This document shows positions 9,316 through 18,648 of a stretch of DNA of 52,663 nt, one piece after another. Every line of letters starts with the position of its first letter. The stretch's first letter is position 1. The notes under the pieces are model-generated. The model did no database searches, was not told the origin of the DNA, and saw nothing but the letters and a program-made list of their open reading frames with translations. Source of the stretch: Lachnospiraceae bacterium (lineage in GTDB: Bacteria > Bacillota > Clostridia > Lachnospirales > Lachnospiraceae); contig JAILOV010000015.1 of NCBI GenBank assembly GCA_024690605.1, positions 1-52,663 of the forward strand, in the 5' to 3' direction. A program made the position numbers and the translations under genes.

Positions 9316-10893
9316 TCAGTGTTCGCGGCGTCCTTTGATGCGGGAACGGAGGAGATCCGTGAGATAGCGCATTTCATCGGTACGCCCGAAGAAGAGGAAG
9401 AAGACGATGTGGTAGAGCGCAGTCACGATCAGGGCCATGAGGAGGACGGACAGAAAGGAGACCGGTGCACCGGTCATGGCTCCGGGGAGGAGCCGTTCGC
9501 GGATCCACAGGCAGGGAAGGAGTGCTGCCGCCGTGACGGCCGTGTACTGCAGGCTCTTTGCAAAGAATCTGCGGGGCGAGCTGTCGAAACAGGAGCGGTA
9601 GATGATGACCGGCATGGAGAAGTTGGCGATGATGCCGCTCACAAAGGTGCCGATATAGATGCCGACAAGTCCGAGGGGGCCCACCAGCGCAACGGAGATC
9701 ACCAGATTGACGATGCCCTGGATCATGGCGCGGTACCGATCCTGTTCAAAGATGCCGGCAGCTGTCTTGTAGTTGGACAACACCACGCGCTCCCCCCGGA
9801 AGAAATAATCCAGGATCATCAGCTTGACCGCGAGGGCCGGCAGGATCCATTCCGGTCCGAAGATACAGGAGATGAGCGGGGTCAGGAGCACATAGAAGCC
9901 GATGGCGGAAAAGCCGTACGCGTAGGCCGCGAAGAAGCGGTAGACCATGAACAGACGCTGCTGTTTTTCCTTATTCTCCATGGCGATGAGATTGCCGAAG
10001 CCGGAGATGACGGAATTGAAAATGATATTCACAAAATTGGAGATCGTGTTGACGACCAGCAGATAGTTGTCCACCATACCGACCAGCGCGACATTGATGA
10101 ACGCGGAAATGAGCAGGGCATCCGTCTGAAGACGCAGCACATCGCCGACCCGCAGCAGGAGAAGGGCTTTCGTCCGGTTCCAGATGCCCGCCCGCTCACT
10201 CTCCGAAAGCGGCTCGACATTCTTCTCGGTCAGATACGGATAACGCCTGTTGAGATAAGCGTTGACCACTACCTTTTGCAAAAGCTGGATGACAGCATCC
10301 GTCAGAAGGTAGGCCAGGAAGTTCTTTGTGATGAGCAGGACCGCGATCTGACACAGAACGGTGGCAAATTTCGTCAGCGTCAGGACATTGGTCTGGATAT
10401 AGTTCTTCTGCTCCGCGTTGGCGACCGCGTATTTATAGGACACAAAGTACGTACTGACCGTATTGAACAGGAAGATGAAATAGTAGATCGTGAGTTCCCT
10501 CTGCGAATAGCCCCCCGGATCCTTGATGATCCACGGCAGGAAGGGCGTGAGCAAAAGTCCCAGGACGGCAACGGCCAGTGCCACAACGCGGTACACGCGT
10601 GCGTAATTCGCCATGTAGGATTTGACGGTTTCCCTGCGGTGCTCGGCGACCGGCTTGTAGAGAGCAAATTGAAAGGCGGTCCCAACGCCAAGATCCGCCA
10701 TGGACAGGAGGGAAAGGACGCCCGTGTAAAGGCCGTTGACGCCCAGGAGCGTCTCATCCAGATGCAGGATGAAGATCTTGCGCAGGATAAAGGAAAGCAG
10801 GGCCGTGAGCAGCGTCCCTGCATATCCGAAGAAAATATTGATCCCCGCTGCCCGGACCCGGGAGGTGGAATCGCTTTGCGTCTTATCCCTCAC
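9316..10893 (-). CDS. polysaccharide flippase, Wzx/MOP family
   Basis: A 525-residue membrane protein with roughly 12-14 hydrophobic helices. It opens with NIFFGYAGTLLTALLSFILRKIFI and continues with LLGVNGLYTGVLSLLSMADLG, the pattern of MOP-superfamily polysaccharide transporters that move undecaprenyl-linked repeat units across the membrane. The initiator is a GTG at 10893 (the residues right after it are Arg-Asp-Lys); no clear ribosome site is visible, but the uxaA stop codon lies only five bases upstream, so coupled translation is likely. Its position beyond an unrelated catabolic gene yet next to the manC unit suggests it serves the glycan made by that unit. It could serve any of the three glycan loci in the window. 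Confidence 0.88.
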   Translation of the reverse strand: MRDKTQSDSTSRVRAAGINIFFGYAGTLLTALLSFILRKIFILHLDETLLGVNGLYTGVLSLLSMADLGVGTAFQFALYKPVAEHRRETVKSYMANYARVYRVVALAVAVLGLLLTPFLPWIIKDPGGYSQRELTIYYFIFLFNTVSTYFVSYKYAVANAEQKNYIQTNVLTLTKFATVLCQIAVLLITKNFLAYLLTDAVIQLLQKVVVNAYLNRRYPYLTEKNVEPLSESERAGIWNRTKALLLLRVGDVLRLQTDALLISAFINVALVGMVDNYLLVVNTISNFVNIIFNSVISGFGNLIAMENKEKQQRLFMVYRFFAAYAYGFSAIGFYVLLTPLISCIFGPEWILPALAVKLMILDYFFRGERVVLSNYKTAAGIFEQDRYRAMIQGIVNLVISVALVGPLGLVGIYIGTFVSGIIANFSMPVIIYRSCFDSSPRRFFAKSLQYTAVTAAALLPCLWIRERLLPGAMTGAPVSFLSVLLMALIVTALYHIVFFLFFGRTDEMRYLTDLLRSRIKGRREH

Positions 10894-10898
10894 GTTGT

Positions 10899-12380
10899 TT
10901 ACAGCACCACGCCGTCCTTGAAGATGGAGATCTCACGGCAGCCGTGTTTTTCCGCCAGCGTTTCTTCTCCGCTCGCCACGCGCAGGACATAGTCCAGGAG
11001 CCGGTCTCCCGCTTCATCGAGTGTCTCTTTGCCCTCCGCGACCGTACCGGCGTTGAAGTCGATCCAGCCGCGCTTCTTCTCGAACAGCGCCGTGTTGGTG
11101 GAGATCTTGACCGTCGGCGCCGGTGCCCCGAACGGCGTGCCGCGCCCGGTCGTGAACAGGATCAGGTGCGCACCGGCCGCCGTCAGGTCCGTCGCACTCA
11201 CCAGATCGTTGCCGGGTCCGGAGAGGACATTGAGGCCCTTCTTTGTCACGGGCTCCGCGTAGCGCAGCACATCGACGATCTGCGCACTGCCGCCCTTCTG
11301 CACGCACCCGCAGGATTTATCCTCCAGCGTCGTGATCCCGCCGGCCTTGTTGCCGGGGCTCGGATTCTCATAGACCACCTGTCCGTGATCGACAAAATAC
11401 CTCTTGAAATCGTTCACCATCCGCACGGCTTTGTCGAAGACCGCCTCGCTCTCGCACCGCGAGAACAGGATGTTTTCCGCGCCGAACATCTCGGGAACCT
11501 CAGTCAGAACTGTGGAGCCGCCCAGCGCGATCAGCCGGTCGGAAAACCGTCCGACCGCGGGATTGGCCGTGATGCCGGAGAGACCGTCCGATCCGCCGCA
11601 TTTCATGCCGACGACCAGCTCGCTCGCCGGAAGCTCCTCTCTGGTAAACTGCCCCGCGTAGTCCGCGAGTTCCTTGAGGAGTCTGCCCCCCTCTTCCAGT
11701 TCGTCCGCGACCTCCTGCGTGATCAGGAACTTCACGCGCGCCGGATCGTAATCCCCGAGTGCCTCTTTGAACATGTCCAGCACCAGATTCTCGCATCCCA
11801 GTCCCAGACAGAGCACGCCGCCGGCGTTGGGATGGTTCGCCAGCGCCGCGAGGAGTTTTTTGGTCTGCGCGAGATCGTCACCCAGCTGCGAGCAGCCGAA
11901 GGGATGCGGCCAGTAATAGAGACCGTCGATGCTGCCCTGCACCAGCTGCCGGTTCTCCTCGACCAGCTGCTTCGCGATGCCGTTGACGCAGCCGACGATC
12001 GGGATGATCCACAGTTCATTCCGGATCGCCGCGCGGCCGTCCTTTCTCCGGTATCCGCGGAAGGTGCGCGGCGCGGGCTTGGGCAGTTCATAGACTCTGT
12101 GCTCATAGACATAATCGGCGTCCTCGGAGAGACCGGTTCTCACATTGTGCGTGTGCACCCATGCGCCGGGTGCGATATCCGCCGTCGCCACCGCGATCGC
12201 GTTGCCGTATTTGACGACAGGATCTCCCGCCGCGATGCCGGCGAGCGCGATCTTGTGTCCGCGCGGGATATCCTCGGAGGCCGTAACGCTCACGGCGTCA
12301 ACGAACAGTTCCTCTCCCTTCCGGATCTCTTCCAGTGCAACAGCGACATTGTCAGACGGATGTATGCGGATCAGTTTCAT
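10899..12380 (-). CDS. uxaA: altronate dehydratase (UxaA family)
   Basis: The 493-residue protein matches full-length UxaA: a small N-terminal SAF-like domain (about 1-95, with VDAVSVTASEDIPRGHKIAL) followed by the catalytic part. Conserved pieces include MKCGGSDGLSGITANPAVG, where the Cys probably binds iron, and CGCVQKGG further on. It dehydrates D-altronate to 2-keto-3-deoxygluconate in galacturonate breakdown. I chose the ATG at 12380, with GGGAGG five bases before it, over an in-frame GTG two codons upstream that overlaps the ribosome site. It stands alone here, without uxaB, uxaC or kdg genes, between aspS and the flippase. Related UxaA-like dehydratases act on other hexonates (galactarate, D-mannonate-type sugars), so substrate is less sure than family. 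Confidence 0.88.
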   Translation of the reverse strand: MKLIRIHPSDNVAVALEEIRKGEELFVDAVSVTASEDIPRGHKIALAGIAAGDPVVKYGNAIAVATADIAPGAWVHTHNVRTGLSEDADYVYEHRVYELPKPAPRTFRGYRRKDGRAAIRNELWIIPIVGCVNGIAKQLVEENRQLVQGSIDGLYYWPHPFGCSQLGDDLAQTKKLLAALANHPNAGGVLCLGLGCENLVLDMFKEALGDYDPARVKFLITQEVADELEEGGRLLKELADYAGQFTREELPASELVVGMKCGGSDGLSGITANPAVGRFSDRLIALGGSTVLTEVPEMFGAENILFSRCESEAVFDKAVRMVNDFKRYFVDHGQVVYENPSPGNKAGGITTLEDKSCGCVQKGGSAQIVDVLRYAEPVTKKGLNVLSGPGNDLVSATDLTAAGAHLILFTTGRGTPFGAPAPTVKISTNTALFEKKRGWIDFNAGTVAEGKETLDEAGDRLLDYVLRVASGEETLAEKHGCREISIFKDGVVL

Positions 12381-12398
12381 GGGCACCTCCCTGCCGGA

Positions 12399-14192
12399 TC
12401 AGTCCTCTTCCTTTTCCTTTGCCGTAACGGCGATATGCAGCTCCTCCAGCTGTCTGTCGGTCACTTCGCCCGGCGCGCCCATCATGACGTCCGCGGCGTT
12501 CTTGTTCATCGGGAACGGGATGATCTCCCGGATGGAATCCTCTCCGGCTAACAGCATGATCAGCCGGTCGATCCCGGGTGCCGCACCCGCGTGCGGCGGC
12601 GCACCGTAGCAGAACGCGTTGTACATCGCGGGGAATTTGGACTTCACATCCTCCTCGGTCAGGCGCACCAGTTCGAACGCTTTGACCATGATCTCCGGAT
12701 CATGGTTGCGCACCGCGCCGGAGGCGGATTCATAGCCGTTGATCACCAGATCATACTGCTGTGCCATGATCGTGAGCGGGTCGATCTCGCCGCGTTCCGC
12801 CTTTTCCAGCGTCTCCAGACCGCCTGTCGGCATGGAGAAGGGATTGTGGCAGAACTCCAGCTCACCGGACTCCTCACCGATCTCATACATCGGGAAATCC
12901 ACGATCCAGCACATGGCGTATTGCTCTTTGTCAAAGTGCTCCGGCAGATCCTGCCCGAAGATCTTCAGGGCATAGCCGGCGGTCTTTAAGGCCTGCGCTT
13001 CTTTGCCGGCCGCCGCGAGAACGACCAGCGTGTCCTTTTCCAGCCCCAGCGCGCTCACAACGGCATCCTTATTCTCCTGGATGAACTTGGCGATACCGCC
13101 GACGATCTCGCCGTTCTCGTCCATACGGAACCAGCACGCCTTGTCCCCTGACTGCACCTCCACATCGGCGATGTGCTTGTCGATCCACTTGCGGCTCTCT
13201 TTGAAGCCCCGGATCACGATCGCCTTGATGGCATTCCCTTTCGCGAAGGGAGGAAAACCGCAGTCGGCGAGGAGTTCCGTGGCATCGGTGATCGTGAGAT
13301 CGATCCTGAGATCCGGCTTGTCGGAGCCGTATTTCTTCATCGCTTCCGCGAACGGGATCCGCGGGAAGGGCGCTTTGGTCACGCGGCTTCCGTAGAGACC
13401 GAACGTCTCCATGACCGGCGGCAGCACATCCTCGAGGATCGCGAGCACGTCGTCCTGTGATGCGAAAGCCATCTCCATGTCCAGCTGATAGAACTCGCCG
13501 GGTGTGCGGTCTCCGCGCGCGTCCTCGTCACGGAAGCACGGCGCGATCTGGAAATAGCGGTCGATGCCCGCGGTCATAAGAAGCTGCTTGAACTGCTGCG
13601 GTGCCTGCGGCAGCGCGTAGAATTTTCCCGGGTGCTTGCGCGCAGGGACCAGATAGTCCCGGGCGCCCTCCGGCGAAGAGGCCGTGAGGATGGGCGTCGA
13701 GATCTCCAGAAAATCATGGGCGCTCATGCGGCGTCTGAGCTCCGCCACCACGCGGGAACGCAGGACCACACGATCCCGCATCTCGGGATTGCGCAGATCC
13801 AGATAGCGGTATTTCAGCCTTGTGTTCTCATCCGCTTCCCTGCTGCGGTTGATCTCGAAGGGCAGCTCGCTGTACCGGCACTTGCCGAGCACGGTCACAG
13901 ACGAAGGCAGCACCTCGATCTCGCCGGTGGGAAGCTTATCGTTCTTGCTGGAGCGCTCACGCACGGTGCCCGTCACCTGAACGGTCGACTCCTTGTTGAT
14001 CTTCTTAAAGACCGCCATCATCTCCTCGGTCTCGATGACGATCTGTGTCGTGCCGTAAAAATCCCGCAGAACGGCAAAGCCGAGGCTGGCGCCCACTTCG
14101 CGCAGGTTTTCCATCCAGCCGGCCAGCGTCACTTCCTTGCCGGCATCGCCGATCCGGAGTTCTCCGCAGGTGTGTGTTCTTGCTTGTGTCAT
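12399..14192 (-). CDS. aspS: aspartyl-tRNA synthetase
   Basis: At 597 residues this is the standard bacterial class II enzyme. The N-terminal OB-fold anticodon-binding domain (about 1-105) contains VTLAGWMENLREVGASLGF. The catalytic domain follows with RYLDLRNPEMR, FLEISTPILTASSPEGARDYL (class II motif region) and, near the end, PGIDRLIMLLAGEDSIREI, motif 3. A bacterial insertion domain (about 290-420) lies between. It charges tRNA-Asp for translation. The start has GGAGG upstream and an ATGAC context. It follows the GH3 gene by 15 bases, an odd pairing of a housekeeping gene with a glycosidase that probably reflects read-through within one transcript. Confidence 0.97.
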   Translation of the reverse strand: MTQARTHTCGELRIGDAGKEVTLAGWMENLREVGASLGFAVLRDFYGTTQIVIETEEMMAVFKKINKESTVQVTGTVRERSSKNDKLPTGEIEVLPSSVTVLGKCRYSELPFEINRSREADENTRLKYRYLDLRNPEMRDRVVLRSRVVAELRRRMSAHDFLEISTPILTASSPEGARDYLVPARKHPGKFYALPQAPQQFKQLLMTAGIDRYFQIAPCFRDEDARGDRTPGEFYQLDMEMAFASQDDVLAILEDVLPPVMETFGLYGSRVTKAPFPRIPFAEAMKKYGSDKPDLRIDLTITDATELLADCGFPPFAKGNAIKAIVIRGFKESRKWIDKHIADVEVQSGDKACWFRMDENGEIVGGIAKFIQENKDAVVSALGLEKDTLVVLAAAGKEAQALKTAGYALKIFGQDLPEHFDKEQYAMCWIVDFPMYEIGEESGELEFCHNPFSMPTGGLETLEKAERGEIDPLTIMAQQYDLVINGYESASGAVRNHDPEIMVKAFELVRLTEEDVKSKFPAMYNAFCYGAPPHAGAAPGIDRLIMLLAGEDSIREIIPFPMNKNAADVMMGAPGEVTDRQLEELHIAVTAKEKEED

Positions 14193-14207
14193 GTTCCGAT
14201 GCCTCCT

Positions 14208-16622
14208 TTAATCCAGCTTCAGGATCAGCTCCAGCTGGCGTTTTGCCGCCCGTTCCAGATCGCTCCGGCTGATCAGTCTCTTTTTCAGCGCGAGCACCAT
14301 GCGCTCCGGCACCCCGTAGGGCATCCGGAGATCGATCCCTGCCAGCAGGTCGCGGTAAGGATCGCCGGTGGACCACCAGTCCGTCATGATGAGCCCATCA
14401 AAGCCCCATTCCCCGCGCAGGATATCGGTCAGGAGCTCCCGGTTTTCCGAGGTGTGCACGCCGTTAACGATGTTATAGGATGCCATCACGCACCAGGGCT
14501 TCGCCTGTGTGACGACCATCTCAAACGCTTTCAGATAGATCTCCCGCGCCGCCCGTTCCGAGACGCGCGAATCCGATTCTCTCCGGTTCGTCTCCTTGTT
14601 GTTGAAGGCAAAATGCTTGACGGTCGCCGCGATATGCTGTGACTGCACGCCCTCCACGACAGCCGCCGCCATCTTTCCGGAGACGAACGGATCCTCGGAA
14701 AAATACTCAAAATTCCGCCCGCAGAGAGGACTCCGGTGGATATTGAGGGCGGGTGCCAGCCACACGCCGATGTTGTTCTCCTTAACCTCTTTCGCAGCGG
14801 CTTCCCCGACCCGGCGCAGAAGATCCGGATCCCACGTGCTTGCCAGCGTCACCGCTACCGGCCACGCCGTTGCCACGACACCGGTCTGCGGAAGTGTCCG
14901 GAATCCGGCCGGTCCGTCCGCCGTCATGACATTGGGGATCCCGAGTCGCCGGTTGTTGCCCAGCCCCCAGGTGTTCGCCACGCCGGTGTTGGGCTGTCCG
15001 CCGAACATCCAGCAAAGATCCTCATCGGTCAGCTGCTTCATGAACGCGGAGAGACTCACCTTCCCCTCTGCCACGTCCCGCAGCTGCCGGAAGGGGCTTT
15101 TCGGATCGTAGATGAATCGCGCCGCCTCCGCGCGCTCACCGGGCTGGAATCCGTCCCAGTCCGCAAGCTTCAGGACCGGCAGCGGGCCCCTGTCCTTTTT
15201 CTGTGGCGTGACGGGAAGCTTTTCATATTTCCCGGACGCGGTGAGGCGCCTCTTCAGAGCCGTCGGCGCAAGCTTTCGCGAAAGCTGCCTGACTACGCGG
15301 TCTCCCGTGACCTTCAGCGTGGTCTCCAGTTTCTGTGCGGAGCTGACGCTCGTGCCCAGATAAAATGCATATTCTCCCTTTTCCAGCACCCAGGCGGACT
15401 GCTTCACGATACCGAGATCGTCATAGGACGCCAGATCATCGATCTTTACTGTGAGGAACAGACGCTGCGTTTCTCCGGGCGCAAGAAGTCTTGTCTTCGT
15501 AAAAGCCTTCAGCTCTCTCGCGGGCTTGCCGAGTCTTCCCTGCGGTGCCTCCGCATAGAGCTGCACGACCTCCCTGCCGGGCACGGCGCCCGTGTTGGTA
15601 ACGGCGACCAATGCCTCCATCCGGTCACCCTTCTTCGTGATGCGCGCTTCCTCCAGGGAGAAGGTCGTATAGGAAAGGCCAAAGCCGAAGGGATAGACAA
15701 CGGCGTCCACCGCACCCTTTATCGTGCTGAAATATCGGTAACCGACGTAGATATCCTCCTCGTATTCCACATAGGCATCCGAGCGGAAGAATCCTTTGGT
15801 GGAGGGATAATCCGTGATCACCCCCGCCCAAGTGTCCACCAGCTTGCCCGACGGACAGATCGCGCCGATCAGTGCCTTTGCCGCCGCCAGACCGCCGCAC
15901 ATGCCGCCCTGCCCGATCAGCAGTGCCGCACCGATCTTCTTTTCTCCGGCAAACCATCCGGATTCAACGATACCGCCGACATTTAACAGCACCACGATCC
16001 GGCGGAAGTTCTTTTTCACCTGCTCCACCAGCGTGCGTTCCGCGTTGGAGAGATAGAAATCCCCGCGCTCGAATACCCTGGCCGACTGATGCTCTCCCTT
16101 CGTGAAGTCCGAATACGGAGCACCCACGCTCCGGTCCATCTTGCGGTCCCATCCCTCGCCGGAATAGCGGGAAATGCAGATCACGGCCACATCCGCTTCA
16201 TTCGCCGCCTGCTTTAACATCTTCTGCGGCAGCGCAGGCTCCGCGACAAGACCCGGCAGGGTGCCTCCCGCCAGTTCTTTTTCCACATAGTCCCTGTAGA
16301 ACGGGATCGTCGCGCCGGAAACCGTGACATCATCGGGAAACGCCATGAGTCCGTCATAGATGTTGATCGTGTGGGAGACCGTCACATCGCCGCTGCCGCC
16401 GCCGCCCTTGACGTAATCAAAGGTGCCCTTGCCGAAGAGCGCCACGCGCGTGCCCTTCTTCAGCGGCAGGAGTCCCTCATTCTTCAGGAGCACGATGCCC
16501 TCACCCGCGGCTTCCTCGGAAAGCTTCAGATGCGCGGCGGAGGCTGTCGCCCTGCTGCCGTCCGCATAAAGCGGTTTGTTCGGAAGATACCGGAATCTGC
16601 TCCAACGTTCCTCACTGTTCAT
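14208..16622 (-). CDS. glycoside hydrolase family 3 beta-glucosidase, circularly permuted
   Basis: The 804-residue protein has GH3 domains in swapped order. The alpha/beta sandwich comes first (about 25-270, with EEAAGEGIVLLKNEGLLPL), then a fibronectin-III-like part (YPFGFGLSYTTF, about 300-420), and last the TIM-barrel catalytic part (about 540-800, with NRRLGIPNVMTADGPAG, VKHFAFNNKE and GFDGLIMTDWW). The Asp of MTDWW, about residue 748, is the nucleophile position. It would release terminal beta-linked glucose from oligosaccharides, in the cytoplasm because no signal peptide is seen. Such permuted GH3 enzymes are known from ruminal Clostridia such as Ruminococcus albus and Butyrivibrio. 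It overlaps the end of the Na/Pi transporter gene by 11 bases. Beta-xylosidase side activity is possible. Confidence 0.93.
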   Translation of the reverse strand: MNSEERWSRFRYLPNKPLYADGSRATASAAHLKLSEEAAGEGIVLLKNEGLLPLKKGTRVALFGKGTFDYVKGGGGSGDVTVSHTINIYDGLMAFPDDVTVSGATIPFYRDYVEKELAGGTLPGLVAEPALPQKMLKQAANEADVAVICISRYSGEGWDRKMDRSVGAPYSDFTKGEHQSARVFERGDFYLSNAERTLVEQVKKNFRRIVVLLNVGGIVESGWFAGEKKIGAALLIGQGGMCGGLAAAKALIGAICPSGKLVDTWAGVITDYPSTKGFFRSDAYVEYEEDIYVGYRYFSTIKGAVDAVVYPFGFGLSYTTFSLEEARITKKGDRMEALVAVTNTGAVPGREVVQLYAEAPQGRLGKPARELKAFTKTRLLAPGETQRLFLTVKIDDLASYDDLGIVKQSAWVLEKGEYAFYLGTSVSSAQKLETTLKVTGDRVVRQLSRKLAPTALKRRLTASGKYEKLPVTPQKKDRGPLPVLKLADWDGFQPGERAEAARFIYDPKSPFRQLRDVAEGKVSLSAFMKQLTDEDLCWMFGGQPNTGVANTWGLGNNRRLGIPNVMTADGPAGFRTLPQTGVVATAWPVAVTLASTWDPDLLRRVGEAAAKEVKENNIGVWLAPALNIHRSPLCGRNFEYFSEDPFVSGKMAAAVVEGVQSQHIAATVKHFAFNNKETNRRESDSRVSERAAREIYLKAFEMVVTQAKPWCVMASYNIVNGVHTSENRELLTDILRGEWGFDGLIMTDWWSTGDPYRDLLAGIDLRMPYGVPERMVLALKKRLISRSDLERAAKRQLELILKLD

Positions 16623-18585
16623 TTTTTGTCCCCCCGCTCAGCTTCAGGTGTTTCTTGTCCTTGGCAGCCTTTTCTTTGTCCTTCTTCTTATCTTTGCCGC
16701 CGGCCTTTTCTTTATCGCCTTTTTCCTTCTCCGGTTTTTCCTTATCCGGCTTCTCTTTTGCCGCCTTGTCCTTTTCGGCCTTTTCCTTCCGTTCCTCTTC
16801 CGCCTTCTCCTTTTTCAGATCGGGCAGAGCATATTTGGCTTCAAATCTGGAAACACGCCGCTCAAACGCCGGATTGTTCTCGCTGCGCATGATCTCCAGA
16901 TACTCATGCGCGTCAAAGCCGTCCTCCCGCACCTGCATCACGGCGACGGCAATGTTGCTGCAGTGGTCGGCAACACGTTCGCAGTCCGTCGCGACATCCG
17001 TCAGCATCGGCCCCAGCTCCACGGAGCATTTGCCCTTGCGCAGGCGACGGATGTGCCGCTTCTTGATCTCCATGTTGAGGGAATCGATGACCTCTTCGAG
17101 CGGTTCGATATGCTCGGCGATCCCGTGATCGTTTTTGGAAAACGCCTCGACGCTCATCGAGACGATCTCCCGCACCGCGGCGGCAAAGACGGCAAATTCC
17201 TCATAGGCCTTGTCGGTGAAACGGAGCTCCCTTTCCTCCATCTCTGCCATGGTCTCGGCGATGTTGCGCGCATGGTCGCTGATCCGTTCAAAATCGCCGA
17301 TGCTGTGCAGGATGACCGAGAGAGAATGACTCGTGCGGATGTCCAGTTCCGTGGCGTAGATCTTGACGAGATAACTCCCGATCTCATCTTCATAGCGGTC
17401 GATGCGGTTCTCCAGACGCACGACCTCCTCCTTGCCCTCCGGAGTGTAGGACGCGATCAGCGTGAGCGCCCGGTCGATGCATTCCATGGAATAGCCGGCC
17501 ATCACGCAGGCCGCCGTGCGTGCCTGCTCCAGGGCAAAGGGCGGATTGTTGAGGAAGCGGTCGTCCATGGCCCTGAGGCTCATCAGCGAAGCGTGTTCCT
17601 CCTTTTCCTTATCGTCGATCGGGATCGTACGCAGGACCAGCTTCACAAGAAGCCCGGAGAACGGCAGCATGATGAGGGTCGCGACCAGGTTGACGAGGGT
17701 GTGGATGCCCGCCACGGCCACCATACCGGCTTTGTTTTCCAGGAAGGAGAAATGCAGAAAAGCGTTCAGTGTGTAGAAGATCACCATAAAGGACGTCGCC
17801 TTGATGATGTTGAAATACAGGTGCATGAGTGCCGTGCGCTTGCCGTTCTTGTTGGCGCCCAGCGAGGACAGGATCGCCGTGACGCAGGTACCGACCTCGG
17901 CGCCGATGACAATGGGGATGGCCATGCCCATGGAAATGAAGACGGACGAGGCAAGGGCCATCAGGATACCGATCGTTGCCGCCGAGGACTGGATGACCAT
18001 GGTGAACAGGATACCGCACAGGAAACCGATGACCGGATTGGCAAAGGCGGTGAGGATCCTGGTAAACGTGGGATTGTCGGAAAGCGGTGCGACCGCGCCG
18101 GACATGGTCTGCATGCCCGTCATGAGGATCGCGAAGCCCAAGAGGATCGTACCGATGTTCTTCCGCCGGTCCTTTTTGGCCGCCATGTAGAGGATGATGC
18201 CGAGAAACGCCAGAAACGGCGTAAAGGTCGCGGGCTTAAAGATCGTCAGAAGAGAATGGCCTCCGCCCTCGATGGCGTTCAGCGAAAGCAGCCACGCATT
18301 GGCGGTCGTACCGAGGTTGGCGCCGAGGATGACATTGACTGCCTGTGTGAGGTTCATGATCCCCGAGTTGACGAGACCGACGACCATCACGGTCGAGGTC
18401 GAGGAGGACTGGACGAGCGCCGTCACGCCGACGCCGAACAGATAGGCGACCAGGCGGTTCTTCGTGACACCGGAGAGTATTTTTTCCAGCGTTCCGCCGG
18501 AGATCTTGGTAAGCCCGCCGCTCATCACGCTCATGCCGTAAAGGAACAGAGCGAGCCCGCCGACGAGGCCGGCAACGATCATCAT
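16612..18585 (-). CDS. Na/Pi cotransporter II-like protein with PhoU domain
   Basis: The 657-residue protein has two inverted membrane repeats, each with the glutamine-serine signature: VQSSSTSTVMVVG near residue 58 and IQSSAATIGILMA near 200. These mark the NptA/YjbB family of sodium-phosphate symporters. Residues about 330-560 form a PhoU-like helical domain. The last 60 residues are a run of Lys, Glu and Asp with few hydrophobic residues, ending in KHLKLSGGTKNEQ; I take this as a disordered tail. A ribosome site GGAGG is present but 13 bases before the ATG. The gene has its own promoter candidate (18620-18648). It probably imports or releases phosphate; the true substrate of PhoU-fused members is often not known. 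Confidence 0.9.
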   Translation of the reverse strand: MMIVAGLVGGLALFLYGMSVMSGGLTKISGGTLEKILSGVTKNRLVAYLFGVGVTALVQSSSTSTVMVVGLVNSGIMNLTQAVNVILGANLGTTANAWLLSLNAIEGGGHSLLTIFKPATFTPFLAFLGIILYMAAKKDRRKNIGTILLGFAILMTGMQTMSGAVAPLSDNPTFTRILTAFANPVIGFLCGILFTMVIQSSAATIGILMALASSVFISMGMAIPIVIGAEVGTCVTAILSSLGANKNGKRTALMHLYFNIIKATSFMVIFYTLNAFLHFSFLENKAGMVAVAGIHTLVNLVATLIMLPFSGLLVKLVLRTIPIDDKEKEEHASLMSLRAMDDRFLNNPPFALEQARTAACVMAGYSMECIDRALTLIASYTPEGKEEVVRLENRIDRYEDEIGSYLVKIYATELDIRTSHSLSVILHSIGDFERISDHARNIAETMAEMEERELRFTDKAYEEFAVFAAAVREIVSMSVEAFSKNDHGIAEHIEPLEEVIDSLNMEIKKRHIRRLRKGKCSVELGPMLTDVATDCERVADHCSNIAVAVMQVREDGFDAHEYLEIMRSENNPAFERRVSRFEAKYALPDLKKEKAEEERKEKAEKDKAAKEKPDKEKPEKEKGDKEKAGGKDKKKDKEKAAKDKKHLKLSGGTKNEQ

Positions 18586-18619
18586 GACAGCTTTCTTTCC
18601 TCCTTATCCATGTCCTTTA

Positions 18620-18648
18620 AGGATACTATGAACAGGGGAAAAAAGCAA
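18620..18648 (-). promoter_or_regulatory. sigma-A-like promoter upstream of the Na/Pi cotransporter gene
   Basis: Minus strand TTGCTT, 17 bases, TATCCT: four of six matches in each hexamer with ideal spacing. The -35 begins directly after the glpK stop codon. A small palindrome, TCCTTTAAGGA, covers the downstream edge of the -10 and could be an operator. The unit would run through the GH3, aspS, uxaA and flippase genes. Confidence 0.5.

Noticed and set aside
16622..16860. Low-complexity Lys/Glu codon run as a tandem DNA repeat
   Set aside because: Units vary in length and codon choice; it is protein-level low complexity and not a DNA tandem repeat.
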